Of a stretch of 64,000 nucleotides of DNA, positions 49,018-61,890 are shown piece by piece; the first letter of the stretch is position 1, and each line of letters opens with the position of its first letter. The position numbers and the translations under genes are program-made. The DNA lies in NCBI RefSeq assembly GCF_018499875.1, contig NZ_JAHBAY010000003.1, positions 372,001 through 436,000 on the forward strand, written 5' to 3'. The stretch is from Kineosporia corallincola (GTDB lineage Bacteria > Actinomycetota > Actinomycetes > Actinomycetales > Kineosporiaceae). The notes below the pieces were generated by a model. The model saw nothing but the letters and a program-made list of their open reading frames with translations, made no database searches and had not been told where the DNA came from.

Positions 49018-50109
49018 TCACCGGCCCTGGAGCAGCGTGTACGCCAGCACCGCGGCCGCGATCAGCAACAGCGCGGCCACCACCGCCGCGGCGATCTTCA
49101 CCGCGCTGTAGGGGCGGTCGCCGATCACCTCGCCGGTGCGGGCGTTGATCATCACCCGCCACACCTGGTTGTCGAACCGGTAGGCGGCCAGCCACACGGG
49201 CAGCAGCATCAGCTTGAACGTCACCGCGTTCCACTCGGTGTCCATCGAGTGCACCCGCTGCTGGTCACCGCCGATGTCGTCGCGGCAGTCGTCCTCGATC
49301 CGGTCCCGGGCGATCTGCTTGAACCGCTCCAGGCCCTCCGGCGGCTCGGTCTCGTAGCGCAGCGTCTGGTAGCCGGCCAGGTACTCCGGCTGGTACGGCA
49401 CGGCCGCGGGCAGGTCCCACGGCTCCAGCTTGTCCACCTTGTCGACGGGCAGCCGCTTCACCGCGGAGACCAGGATGTCGTCGAAAACCCGCTCCACCCG
49501 GCCGTATGCCGGATACCAGCGGATCCGCCGGACCTGCCGCTCCTGCTCCTTGCCCTCGGAGTCGGTGTAGGTCTCGGTGTCCCAGTAGTAGTCACCCCGC
49601 TGACCGTGATACATCGTGATCGTGTCGCTGTCGTACGTCCAGTAGGGCAGGTAGGTGCCCTTGATCCCCTCGCGGGCGGCGAGCGTCTTCAGGGTGTTCG
49701 GCGCGAACCAGCGGCTGCGCACCCAGTCCTGGAACATGTCCATCGCCTGGTCCGAGGTGATGGCGAACGGCAGCACCGCCTCGGGCGTGATCATCAGGTC
49801 GGCGTGCGCCTCCACCACGATCGCCGCGCCGCAGAACGGGCAGGCGTCGGAGAGGTGGTCGGTCTCGGTGCGGGCACCGCACCCGGTGCAGGTGACCGTG
49901 TGCGCCGCGATCTGGGTGACCGGCTTCTGCTGCGCCTCGGCCATCCAGGCGTCGAACGAGTGCTCCCGGATCTCGCGGTCCGGCGCCTGGTCCACCTGCT
50001 GCTCGAACCCGCAGTACGGGCACTTCAGGGCGGTGGTGCCCGGGGCGAAGGTGAGCCGGGCGCCGCACGACGCGCACGGGTACTGCTGCTGGGTGTACTG
50101 CTCCGTCAT
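49018..50109 (-). CDS. Zinc-ribbon membrane protein, YdjG-like
   Basis: The 363-residue protein has two N-terminal zinc ribbons (CASCGARLTF with LKCPYCG; CTGCGARTETDHLSDACPFC), a large middle domain (LPYWTYDSDTITMYHGQRGD; VWLAAYRFDNQVWRVMINAR) and one C-terminal membrane segment (AAAVVAALLLIAAAVLAYTL). Bacillus YdjG has this layout and works with YdjH/YdjI and PspA-type membrane stress proteins. The neighbouring SPFH gene on the same strand supports a shared role. The ATG at 50109 has CAGG upstream. Confidence 0.8.
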   Translation of the reverse strand: MTEQYTQQQYPCASCGARLTFAPGTTALKCPYCGFEQQVDQAPDREIREHSFDAWMAEAQQKPVTQIAAHTVTCTGCGARTETDHLSDACPFCGAAIVVEAHADLMITPEAVLPFAITSDQAMDMFQDWVRSRWFAPNTLKTLAAREGIKGTYLPYWTYDSDTITMYHGQRGDYYWDTETYTDSEGKEQERQVRRIRWYPAYGRVERVFDDILVSAVKRLPVDKVDKLEPWDLPAAVPYQPEYLAGYQTLRYETEPPEGLERFKQIARDRIEDDCRDDIGGDQQRVHSMDTEWNAVTFKLMLLPVWLAAYRFDNQVWRVMINARTGEVIGDRPYSAVKIAAAVVAALLLIAAAVLAYTLLQGR

Positions 50110-50158
50110 CCCTGACCTGCTCGTGTGTCTGGCCTGCTGACCGGTGGTGGGCTGGGTG

Positions 50159-51292
50159 CTACTGCGGGGGCAGCGGCGGCGGTCCCTGCGAGAGCAGGCG
50201 GGAGATCTCGGGAACGGAGGACGCGTGCGTCCACTCGCCCATCCCGGCCCGCCACACCAGGGTGGTGCCGGACAGCTGGCCGGCCGCGACGCTCGCCGCC
50301 AGTCCCGCCTCGTCGAGCGGTCCACTCTGCTGGCCGTTCACCGCGATGTACCACTGCGCCGCGGCCGGCAGCGGCGGCGGCCCGGCAGGAGCGGCGGGAG
50401 CAGCCGGGGCGGCGGGAGCAGCCGGGGCGGCGGGCTGCTGGTACATCGCCGCCGCGGCCTGCTGACCGAGCCCGACCCCCAGACCGACACCCAGGGCGTC
50501 CCCCGCACCACCGGGGTTGTTCGAGGCGTTCTCGATCGCGTTCGCGGTCTGGAACTGCGTGTACTTGTTCAGGTCACCGAGCACACCCATCTGGGTGCGC
50601 TTGTCCATCGCCTGCTCGACCTCGGGCGGGAGCGAGACGTTCTCGATGATGAACTTGGGGATCGCGATCCCGCTCGGGGCCAGTTCCTCGGTCAGCGTGC
50701 CGGCCAGGCGCGCCGCGATGGCCTCCTGGTTGGCCGCCAGGTCGAGCACGGCCACCTGGGCGTGCGCCAGGGCGCCGGCGAGACGGCCGACGATCAGCTG
50801 CCGTAGGTACTCCTTGACCTCGTCGGTCTTGAACAGCCCGTCGGTGCCGACCAGTTCCTTGAGGAAGGTGCCCGGGTCACTGACGCGGGCCGAGAACGCG
50901 CCGAAGGCCCGCACCCGCACCATGCCGAAGTCGCTGTCGCGCAGCATGATCGGGTTCTGCGTGCCCCACTTCAGCTCGGTGAACTGGCGGGTGCTGACGA
51001 AGTAGACCTCGGCCTTGAACGGCGAGTTGAAGCCGTACTTCCAGCCCTTCAGGGTGCTCAGCACCGGCATGTTCTGGGTCTGGAGGGTGTAGGTGCCGGG
51101 CGGGAACACGTCGGCGATCGTGCCCTCGTTGACGAAGACCGCGGTCTGCGACTCGCGCACCACGAGCTTCGCGCCCATCTTGATCTCGTTCTGATACCGC
51201 GGGAACCGGTACACCATCGTGTCCCGGGTGTCGTCGAGCCACTCGATGATGTCGATCAGCTCGCCGCGGATCTTGTCGAACAAGCCCACCAT
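50159..51292 (-). CDS. SPFH-domain protein with C-terminal GYF_2, YdjI-like
   Basis: The 377-residue protein has an SPFH-type domain (about 25-240: EIKMGAKLVVRESQTAVFVN; GTYTLQTQNMPVLSTLKGWK; FGAFSARVSDPGTFLKELVG), a helical region, a Pro/Ala linker, and a GYF_2-type end (WYIAVNGQQSGPLDEAGLAA; LVWRAGMGEWTHASSVPEI). SPFH proteins of the YdjI type scaffold membrane-stress complexes. AGGAGGC precedes the ATG at 51292. It is 49 bases upstream of the zinc-ribbon gene and likely in the same operon. Confidence 0.88.
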   Translation of the reverse strand: MVGLFDKIRGELIDIIEWLDDTRDTMVYRFPRYQNEIKMGAKLVVRESQTAVFVNEGTIADVFPPGTYTLQTQNMPVLSTLKGWKYGFNSPFKAEVYFVSTRQFTELKWGTQNPIMLRDSDFGMVRVRAFGAFSARVSDPGTFLKELVGTDGLFKTDEVKEYLRQLIVGRLAGALAHAQVAVLDLAANQEAIAARLAGTLTEELAPSGIAIPKFIIENVSLPPEVEQAMDKRTQMGVLGDLNKYTQFQTANAIENASNNPGGAGDALGVGLGVGLGQQAAAAMYQQPAAPAAPAAPAAPAAPAGPPPLPAAAQWYIAVNGQQSGPLDEAGLAASVAAGQLSGTTLVWRAGMGEWTHASSVPEISRLLSQGPPPLPPQ

Positions 51293-51471
51293 GCCTCCTG
51301 GCTCTGTAGCTGCCTCTGGCCGGGCGCGATCGTAACCGCCCTGGCTGAGTGCAGGGACCCCCTCTGTTCGGGGGGTCGTGCTCTGCACAGACGGCAGACC
51401 CGCCCGAGACGTTGCACCGGGCAGTTCCACCGGACAAGGGCCACCGGGCAGGGGCACCAGTCGAACGACGA

Positions 51472-51506
51472 CGCCCGGACGTCCTCGGTTCGAGGACGCC
51501 CGGGCG
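51472..51506 (-). terminator. Terminator of the pectinase gene
   Basis: CGCCCGGACGTCCTCG and CGAGGACGCCCGGGCG form a 16-base stem with one G-T type mismatch and a GTT loop, starting 18 bases past the stop of the pectinase gene on the minus strand. Confidence 0.75.
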
Positions 51507-51524
51507 AGCGGGTGGGGCGGGAGG

Positions 51525-53990
51525 CTACGAGCCGATGTTCGCCTGCGGCCCGGCGTAGGTCTTCACCAGCGAGGGCACGTCGGCGGCCTTGTCCAGCGTG
51601 TAGCTGTAGAAGTCCGACGGCTTGAACGTGGTGCCGGTGGTCTGCGTCTTGCCGCTGCTGTTGACCACCACGCTGCCGCTCTGGCTGACCGAGGCGGTGG
51701 AGTCACCCGCGTAGTACGGGTTCTTCACGTTGTCGAAGTAGCTGTTCTCCACCACCATCTTCGTCTTCCCGCGGGCGTTGTTGCCGTACGAGGTGATGTT
51801 GGCCAGGTAGTTGTTGTACAGGTGGGCGTACGCCACGTTGTCCACGCTGGGGTTGCGCTGGTTCGTGTCGTGGATCCAGTTGTGGTGGATCGTGATCTTC
51901 GACGTCACGTTGTCGGTCCAGCCGATGCCGAACGTCTTGTTGTGGTCGGCCAGCACGTTCCACGACACGGTCAGGTTGGTCGTGTCCTTGCGGCTGTCGA
52001 TGTAGCCGTCGTTGATGTTCGTGAACGTGTTGTGGTCGATCCAGACGTGGTTCGCGGTGTCCATCTGGATGCCGTCGTAGTCGTAATCCTTGTCGTCCGG
52101 GTCGTCCTCGGCCATCGCGGTGTCACCGATGGTCAGGTTCCGGATGATCACGTTGCTCACACCGGCCTTCAGGGTGATCCCGCCGTTCAGGATCTTCCCG
52201 CTGGTGCCGACGCCGATCAGGGTCTTGTTCGAGGTGACCGGGATCTCGTAGCCGTAGGTCGGCACCTTGATCGTGGCGGCGATCTTCACCACGTAGGCCG
52301 AGGAGGACGTGGCGTATTTCACCAGGTCGTCGTAGGTCTTCACGGTGACGGTCTGGCCGGCCGCGCCACCCGTGGTGCCGCCGTCGGTGGAGGCGAAGCC
52401 GTCGGCGGTGTTCGACCAGGTACGGCCGGCGGAGGTGGTGGTGGCGGCAGCCGACGTACTGGCGGCGGCCGTCGTCGTGGTGATCACCGGCGTGCTGATC
52501 GGGTTCCAGCTGTCCGACCCGGCCAGGTACTTGGCCGGGGTGTAGTTCGCGGCCTCGGTGGAGCTCAGCTGCGGGCGGTTGCTGTTGGTCGTGGCGCCGG
52601 CACCGGTGTTCCGGTACTCCGAGAAGCGCGCGTTCTCCCAGGTGTTCCCGGACATGTCGGTCCACGGCTCGGCCGTCTTGATCCCCGCCGACAGGGTCGA
52701 CTCACGGACGACGACCTGGCCGTCCGGGCCCCACGGGCGGCCGAACTGCACGGTGTTGTTCGTCGCACCGGTGATGGTGGACTTGTTGATCAGGAAACCG
52801 TAGGTCTGCGAGGCATCGGTCTTGGCCGCGGTGATCGGGCCGCCTGTGGAACGCTTCTCGTAGATCTGCGAGGCGTCGAACACGGCCGTGCCGCCGCCGA
52901 AGATGAAGTCGACGGTGCCCTCGACGTAGGAGCCGGTGAAGTACGAGCGGCCCGAGTTGATCAGCAGCGTGTCCTGGTCGCCGAGCACCCGCACGTTGGT
53001 GAAGTAGGCGCGGTCGGCGTCCACCTTCAGGGCCACGGCCTGGGCCCCGCTGGTCACGGTGCTCTCGTCCAGGTCGTTGGAGAAGGTCAGGTTGGAGGCG
53101 GCGAAGTCGGCGCCGTAGACGAACACGCTGGCACTGCCGCTGGTTCCGTACTCGCCCGCGGAGTGGTTGTTGACGATCACCGTGTCCTTGGCGGCCGAAC
53201 CGGTGCCGACCAGCGAGATGTACGGCTTCGTCTTCGGGATCGTGACGATCTCGCGGTAGGTGCCCGGCGCGACGGTGATCGTGACGCGGCTCTTGTTGCC
53301 CTCGCCGACGGCGTCGATCGCGGCCTGCACGGTCTTGTACCTGCCGCTGCCGTCCGGGTTCACCATCGCGGTGGACGAACCAGAACCCGAGGACGACGAG
53401 GTGGTGGTCGTGGTCACCGGGGTGCTGGAGCCGGCGGTCTTCAGCGTCCACTGCATGCGGTTGTTCGCGGTGCAGGTGTCCTGCACGATCGCGGCGCCGG
53501 AGGCGGTGGAGCCGTCCTTGGTGCTGATGCACAGGCCGGAGCCCACGTTCACCAGCTGGTGCCCGTCACCGCTGCTCTTCGTCGTCCACAATTGGTTGGC
53601 CTGACCGGCCGAGCAACCCCACTGCTGCAACTGCACGTTCGTGCTCGTGGAACCGCTCGGCACGTCGACGCACATCGAGCTCTTGGCGTTCTGGAGCCAG
53701 TACTGGCCGGAGCCCTTGTCGACCAGCTTGAACTGCTGCCAGGTGTCGTCGGTGCACCCCCACTGCTGGAGCTTGGTGCCGCTCGCGGTGGAGGCGCCCG
53801 GCACGTCCACGCACATCGTGCTCTTCGCGTTGACCAGCTCGTACGTGCTTCCGGCCGTGGGGTTCGCGGCGTTCGAGGGCAGGATCTGCGTGGCGGTGAT
53901 GCCGGCGACGGCGACCGCCACCAGCCCCACGGTCAGGGCCGTGTGCCGCTTGCGCAGCCGCCCGGGTAGACGCATCAGGGTTGCGGGCAT
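51525..53990 (-). CDS. Secreted CBM13-pectinesterase-pectate lyase fusion
   Basis: The 821-residue exported protein has a signal peptide (about 1-42), a ricin-B-type CBM13 lectin (43-178; three QxW repeats such as QQWGCTDDTWQQF), a CE8 pectin methylesterase (about 200-490: GTYREIV, GAQAVALK, GDQDTLL, VDFIFGGG, GRPWGPDG), a Thr/Ser linker and a PL1 pectate lyase (about 525-821: ATIKVPTYGYEIPVTSNKTL, VWIDHNTF, WIHDTNQRNPSV). Methylesterase then lyase acts in sequence on homogalacturonan. GAGAGGA precedes the ATG at 53990. It is divergent from the sigma-lyase fusion. Confidence 0.93.
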   Translation of the reverse strand: MPATLMRLPGRLRKRHTALTVGLVAVAVAGITATQILPSNAANPTAGSTYELVNAKSTMCVDVPGASTASGTKLQQWGCTDDTWQQFKLVDKGSGQYWLQNAKSSMCVDVPSGSTSTNVQLQQWGCSAGQANQLWTTKSSGDGHQLVNVGSGLCISTKDGSTASGAAIVQDTCTANNRMQWTLKTAGSSTPVTTTTTSSSSGSGSSTAMVNPDGSGRYKTVQAAIDAVGEGNKSRVTITVAPGTYREIVTIPKTKPYISLVGTGSAAKDTVIVNNHSAGEYGTSGSASVFVYGADFAASNLTFSNDLDESTVTSGAQAVALKVDADRAYFTNVRVLGDQDTLLINSGRSYFTGSYVEGTVDFIFGGGTAVFDASQIYEKRSTGGPITAAKTDASQTYGFLINKSTITGATNNTVQFGRPWGPDGQVVVRESTLSAGIKTAEPWTDMSGNTWENARFSEYRNTGAGATTNSNRPQLSSTEAANYTPAKYLAGSDSWNPISTPVITTTTAAASTSAAATTTSAGRTWSNTADGFASTDGGTTGGAAGQTVTVKTYDDLVKYATSSSAYVVKIAATIKVPTYGYEIPVTSNKTLIGVGTSGKILNGGITLKAGVSNVIIRNLTIGDTAMAEDDPDDKDYDYDGIQMDTANHVWIDHNTFTNINDGYIDSRKDTTNLTVSWNVLADHNKTFGIGWTDNVTSKITIHHNWIHDTNQRNPSVDNVAYAHLYNNYLANITSYGNNARGKTKMVVENSYFDNVKNPYYAGDSTASVSQSGSVVVNSSGKTQTTGTTFKPSDFYSYTLDKAADVPSLVKTYAGPQANIGS

Positions 53991-54189
53991 GACAGGGAAT
54001 GTCCTCTCGCGGGTAGGCCGGCCGGTTCGGGTCGGCACACAGGTAGTCGCGGGGCGGACAGGGAAATAACAGAAAGCGGGAGAACTACTTTTCGCTGTGC
54101 CCCACTTGCGCACGGTGACAGCGGGATTGCAGGCTTCGCCGCAGCTGTGCCAGGATCGGCCGCCCGACAAGGGCCTGTCGAAGGGCACA

Positions 54190-57602
<3,413 letters not shown>

Positions 57603-58241
57603 TCACAGCGGCACCTGATCGGCCATGGCCTCGCGCATCACCTGCCGGCAGCGCCGGTAGGTGTCGAGCAGGTCGGCCGGGCGGCCGGCCTCGATCGCGT
57701 CGGCCCACAGGTCGAGGGCGGCCCGCACGGCGGCGCCGGCCGTCTCGACCACCACCCGGGCGGGCAGCTCGTCGTCGTGACCGAGCAGCCGGGAGAGGTG
57801 GCCGACCAGGATGTCGAGGCGTTCCTCGTCGAGCCGCAGGGCGGCGGTGCGCAGGGTGGGCTCGGCGCGCATCAGCCGGCGCAGCCGCAGCAGCTGGCGG
57901 CCGGGCTCGCTCCGGCCGTTGTCGAAGGCCCGCAGCACCTCGACCCAGACCTCTTCCAGCTGCGGCAGCAGCGGCCGGTCGCCGCGCATGGTGGCGATCA
58001 TCCGCTCGGCCCGGTTTTCCAGGTCGCGGTGCGGCGTGAGCGCGGCGCGTTCCTTGGTGGCGAAGTAGCGGAAGAAGGTGCGCGGCGAAACCCCTGCGGT
58101 GCGCGCGATCTCGTCGACCGTGGTGCCGTCGACGCCCTGCTTCTCGAAGAGCGCGAGCGCGGCCTCGCCGATCTCGTGCTCGGTCTGTGCCCGGCGCCGG
58201 TCGCGCAGCGGTGCGGTCTCCCCGTTCTCCACGGCCCGCAT
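57603..58241 (-). CDS. TetR-family transcriptional regulator
   Basis: This 212-residue regulator has the TetR helix-turn-helix (HEIGEAALALFEKQGVDGTT; VDEIARTAGVSPRTFFRYFA) followed by a helical ligand-binding domain. The ATG at 58241 was chosen; an ATG at 58288 gives a longer start. It is divergent from an MFS exporter across about 100 bases, the usual arrangement for a TetR repressor controlling a drug pump. Confidence 0.92.
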   Translation of the reverse strand: MRAVENGETAPLRDRRRAQTEHEIGEAALALFEKQGVDGTTVDEIARTAGVSPRTFFRYFATKERAALTPHRDLENRAERMIATMRGDRPLLPQLEEVWVEVLRAFDNGRSEPGRQLLRLRRLMRAEPTLRTAALRLDEERLDILVGHLSRLLGHDDELPARVVVETAGAAVRAALDLWADAIEAGRPADLLDTYRRCRQVMREAMADQVPL

Positions 58242-58340
58242 CGTACCGGGAATCGATTCACTACCCGCCGTGTTGGCAGTCGCTGCCATAATGACTGACG
58301 GCGGCACGGGGGTTCGTGCACGAGACGAGAGGCACCAGGC

Positions 58341-59795
58341 TTGAACACCGACGCATCCATCGATGTGGCCCCGGAGACCAGCAGCGACCCGGGTTCTCGC
58401 ACCGGCCCGCTGATCGCCCTCCTGGTCTGCGCGGCCTTCGTGGTGATCCTGAACGAGACGATCATGAGCGTCGCGCTCCCCGACCTGATGAAGGAGTTCT
58501 CCGTCCCGGCCACCACCGCGCAGTGGCTGACCACGGCGTTCCTGCTCACCATGGCCGTGGTGATCCCGGTCAGCGGCTGGCTGCTGATCCGCCTGCCGCT
58601 GCGCACCGTGTTCGTGCTGGCGATGGGCAGTTTCACGCTGGGCACGCTGGTGGCCGCGACCGCCCCGGTGTTCGGCGCGCTGGTGGCCGGCCGGGTGGTC
58701 CAGGCCGTCGGCACCGCGCTGATGATGCCGCTGCTGATGACGACCATCCTGAACGTGGTGCCCGCGCATCGGCGCGGCCGGATGATGGGCATCGTCTCGA
58801 TCGTCATCTCGGTGGCCCCGGCGATCGGCCCGACCATCTCCGGCGTGGTGCTGGACCAGCTCACCTGGCGCTGGATGTTCTGGCTGGTGCTGCCGATCGC
58901 CGTGATCGCCCTGGCGGCGGGGGCGGTGTGGGTGCGCAACGTGACCGAGCCCGCGCCCGCCCCGCTCGACGTGGTGTCGGTGGTGCTGTCGGCGCTCGCG
59001 TTCGGCGGCCTGATCTACGGTCTGAGCAGCATCGGTGAGTCGGCGACGGGGCACACGCCGGTGCCGGTCTGGATCCCGCTGGTGGTCGGTGGGGTGACCC
59101 TGGTGGTGTTCGTGCGGCGTCAGCTCGTGCTGCGCGATCGCGCCCTGCTCGATCTGCGGGCCTTCGGCACGCCGAGCTTCTCGGTGGCCGTGCTGCTGGT
59201 GGCGGTGAGCATGATGGCACTGTTCGGCACGCTGATCCTGCTGCCGATCTATCTCCAGTCGGCGCTGGAACTCTCGACCCTGGCCACCGGCCTGATGCTG
59301 CTGCCCGGCGGTCTGGCCATGGGGTTGCTGGCGCCGGTGGTGGGTGCGCTGTTCGACCGAGTCGGGCCGCGCCCCCTGGTCGCGCCCGGTGCCGTGATCG
59401 CGTGCATCGCGTTGTGGGGGATGACCCGGTTCGGCATCGACACCGGGCGGGGCACCGTGATCGCCGCGCACGTGCTGCTCAGCATCGGCCTGGCCCTCAT
59501 GTTCACCCCCTTGCTGACCAGCGCGCTGGGCTCGCTGCCGCATGCGCTGTACTCGCACGGCAGCGCGATCGTGGGCACCGTGCAGCAGGTGGCGGGCGCG
59601 GCGGGCACCGCGCTGTTCGTCACCGTCATGACCCGCACGACCGCACAATCGCTGGAGGACGGCGTGGAGCCCCTGACCGGCGTGGCCGACGGCGTTCACG
59701 CGGCCTTGCTCTGGGGTGGCATCATCTCCGCCGCGGCAGTGGTGCTGGCGTTCTTCGTGGGCCGGCCGCGGGCGATCGAGGACCCTTCTTCCTGA
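58341..59795 (+). CDS. DHA2-family MFS multidrug exporter
   Basis: This 484-residue protein from a TTG start has 14 membrane segments. Characteristic stretches are LNETIMSVALPDLMKEFSVP, WLTTAFLLTMAVVIPVSGWL, GRVVQAVGTALMMPLLMTTI and PAHRRGRMMGIVSIV. It is proton-driven drug/H+ antiport of the EmrB/QacA type. GAGAGG lies upstream. It is likely controlled by the divergent TetR gene. Confidence 0.93.
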   Translation: MNTDASIDVAPETSSDPGSRTGPLIALLVCAAFVVILNETIMSVALPDLMKEFSVPATTAQWLTTAFLLTMAVVIPVSGWLLIRLPLRTVFVLAMGSFTLGTLVAATAPVFGALVAGRVVQAVGTALMMPLLMTTILNVVPAHRRGRMMGIVSIVISVAPAIGPTISGVVLDQLTWRWMFWLVLPIAVIALAAGAVWVRNVTEPAPAPLDVVSVVLSALAFGGLIYGLSSIGESATGHTPVPVWIPLVVGGVTLVVFVRRQLVLRDRALLDLRAFGTPSFSVAVLLVAVSMMALFGTLILLPIYLQSALELSTLATGLMLLPGGLAMGLLAPVVGALFDRVGPRPLVAPGAVIACIALWGMTRFGIDTGRGTVIAAHVLLSIGLALMFTPLLTSALGSLPHALYSHGSAIVGTVQQVAGAAGTALFVTVMTRTTAQSLEDGVEPLTGVADGVHAALLWGGIISAAAVVLAFFVGRPRAIEDPSS

Positions 59796-59846
59796 AGCGT
59801 TTCGCCGAGCGCCGGCCGGGGGCCTGCTGCCGGGCACAGTGTGCGC

Positions 59847-60077
59847 ATGAACCAGTCGTGGGCCGCGCGCCACTTCTCGCTGAGCAATCCGGAGCACGAC
59901 CGCCCGGCCGATCTCGCCTACCTGTTGCGGCGGATGGCCGACCACATCGACGAGCTCGGGGTGGACCCGATGGAGATCCTCGACCTGACCGTGCACCAGG
60001 AGATCACCGCCGACGGCCCGTGGTGGTCGGCCACGCTCTACTACTCCCCTGACCACTCCCCCGACACGACGGGCTGA
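59847..60077 (+). CDS. Small conserved hypothetical protein
   Basis: The 76-residue soluble protein (MNQSWAARHFSLSNPEHDRP; LAYLLRRMADHIDELGVDPM; EITADGPWWSATLYYSPD) ends with a beta-rich part. A GTG at 59841 is an alternative start. It lies 3 bases before the amidohydrolase gene and so is likely co-transcribed with it. Family not recognised. Confidence 0.65.
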   Translation: MNQSWAARHFSLSNPEHDRPADLAYLLRRMADHIDELGVDPMEILDLTVHQEITADGPWWSATLYYSPDHSPDTTG

Positions 60078-60080
60078 GGC

Positions 60081-61232
60081 ATGATCGACTTCATGCCGAC
60101 CGCCGACACCGATCTTCGCGCAGCCATCGACCGGATCCGGCTCGTCGACCACCATGTGCACAGCGTGGTGGTCGACAACCTGACCGAGGACGAGCTGGAG
60201 CTCGCCCTCACCGAGCCCTACGCGCCCCCGGCCCGCCCGGCCACGGTGTTCGACTCGCAGCTGGGGTTCGCCGTGCGCAACTGGTGCGCCCCGGTGCTCG
60301 GACTGCCCTCGTTCGCGTCGGCCGGCTCCTACGTGGCCCGGCGGGCGGAACTCGGTGCGGCGGAGGTGAACCGGCGGTTCCTGCGTGCCGCCGGGGCGAG
60401 CGACCTGCTGGTGGACGTCGGCTACCAGGGCGATCGGCTGATCCCCGACGCCGCCCTGGCCGAGGCGGGCGGCTTCACCGTGCACACCCTGATGCGGCTG
60501 GAGGCGGCGGCCGAACGCTGGGTGACGAGTGACGCCGTGGGCGTGGACGGCCTGGACGCCGTGCTGCGCGAGTCGGCGCTCGGGGCCGTGGGTTTCAAGA
60601 GCGTGGCGGCCTACCGCGGTGGGCTGCGGCTGCCGGCCGAGCCCCCGGCCCCGGAGGCGGTGGAGGCCGCGCTGCTGCACTGGCGCGACGAGCAGCGCAC
60701 CCGCGACACCCCGCCGCGCCTGACCGACCAGGTGATCGTGCGGCACCTGATCTGGTGGGCCCTGCGGGACGGGCGGCCGGTGCAGTTCCACACCGGTTTC
60801 GGCGACCCCGACCTGCTGCTGCACGAGGCCGATCCGCTTCTGCTGCAAGGACTTCTGGTGCGGGCCGCGGACCTGCGCACCCCCGTGACGCTGCTGCACT
60901 GCTACCCCTTCGTGCGGCAGGCCGGATACCTCGCGGCGGTGCTGCCCCACGTCTACTTCGACGTGGGGCTGACCAGTAACCACATCGGCACGTCGGCGGT
61001 GACGGCCGTGCGGGAGTCGCTGGAGCTGGCACCGTTCGGCAAGGTGCTCTACTCCAGCGACGCCTACGCGCTGCCTGAGCTGGTGTATCTCGGCGCCCGG
61101 CAATGGCGTTCGGCCATCCACACGGTGCTCGACGAGAACCGGCGCGAGCACGGCTGGCCGGCCGAGGAGTGCCTGCGCGTGGCGGAACTCATCGGCCGGG
61201 AGAACGCCGTGGCGGCCTACCGGCTGGACTGA
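60081..61232 (+). CDS. Amidohydrolase-superfamily enzyme
   Basis: The 383-residue protein has the metal-site pattern LVDHHVHSVVVD (HxH), a mid-strand VGFKSVAAYRGG, VQFHTGFGDPD, LLHCYPFVRQ and VLYSSDAYALPE (final Asp). This matches the amidohydrolase-2 group, as in the N-terminal domain of FluG-like proteins. It probably hydrolyses or decarboxylates a small substrate. The ATG at 60081 is preceded by GAGG close to it. Confidence 0.85.
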   Translation: MIDFMPTADTDLRAAIDRIRLVDHHVHSVVVDNLTEDELELALTEPYAPPARPATVFDSQLGFAVRNWCAPVLGLPSFASAGSYVARRAELGAAEVNRRFLRAAGASDLLVDVGYQGDRLIPDAALAEAGGFTVHTLMRLEAAAERWVTSDAVGVDGLDAVLRESALGAVGFKSVAAYRGGLRLPAEPPAPEAVEAALLHWRDEQRTRDTPPRLTDQVIVRHLIWWALRDGRPVQFHTGFGDPDLLLHEADPLLLQGLLVRAADLRTPVTLLHCYPFVRQAGYLAAVLPHVYFDVGLTSNHIGTSAVTAVRESLELAPFGKVLYSSDAYALPELVYLGARQWRSAIHTVLDENRREHGWPAEECLRVAELIGRENAVAAYRLD

Positions 61233-61233
61233 C

Positions 61234-61890
61234 TCACGCCGCCACCTTGGCCTGCCACAGACTGGCGAACGCATCGGCCTCGGCCTTGACGTAGGCCGCC
61301 AGCATCGGCACGTCGCGGGTGCAGCCCAGCGCGAAACCGGTTCGGCCGGAACGCACATCGATGACCCGCGGCGTGGCGTCACAGCCGGCCGCGCGCATGG
61401 CCTCGCCCAGGATCACCAGGGCGCCGTCGGCCGTGGCCTGGGTGAGCTGGTTGGCCTTGAGGTGCAGGAACCACACCTCCCGCGCCCCGCCCCGGCGCTC
61501 GACGAGCAGGTGCGGCGACACGCTGACCCGCAGATCGCCGTGCCGCCAGACCCCGGACGGCGCAGGCAGAACCGCGACCGGGCCGGTCTTGCGGCGCAGT
61601 TTGAGCATGCCCTCGCGGATGTCGGCATAGTGCACCGACTGCCCCCGGCAGCGCCGGTCGGTCTCTTCCCGGGCCTGCGACCGGGCGACCGCGGCGTCGA
61701 GCGTGGCCCGCAACCGGTCACCCCGCAGCCCGTCGACGATCGCCGTGACGATCGGGTCGTAGTACCGCCAGGGATGACGGGTGGGGTCTTCGTACATCGC
61801 CCGCAACTGCGCCGGCACCCGGCCCCGCCGCGCCCCCGGCGTGCTGATGAACTGAATGATCGACGGGAGAGAAGTCTTGATCTCGGTCAT
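61234..61890 (-). CDS. Unknown protein under probable SOS control
   Basis: This 218-residue soluble protein has MYEDPTRHPWRYYDPIVTAI, RGQSVHYADIREGMLKLRRK, VSVSPHLLVERRGGAREVWF, HLKANQLTQATADGALVILG and GRTGFALGC. The HLK-type strand within the E-x-n-HLKA segment resembles a PD-(D/E)XK nuclease core, but this is weak. The ATG at 61890 follows CAGGAGCCGG. The gene is convergent with the amidohydrolase and lies 52 bases downstream of a perfect LexA box, so it is probably damage-inducible. Confidence 0.75.
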   Translation of the reverse strand: MTEIKTSLPSIIQFISTPGARRGRVPAQLRAMYEDPTRHPWRYYDPIVTAIVDGLRGDRLRATLDAAVARSQAREETDRRCRGQSVHYADIREGMLKLRRKTGPVAVLPAPSGVWRHGDLRVSVSPHLLVERRGGAREVWFLHLKANQLTQATADGALVILGEAMRAAGCDATPRVIDVRSGRTGFALGCTRDVPMLAAYVKAEADAFASLWQAKVAA

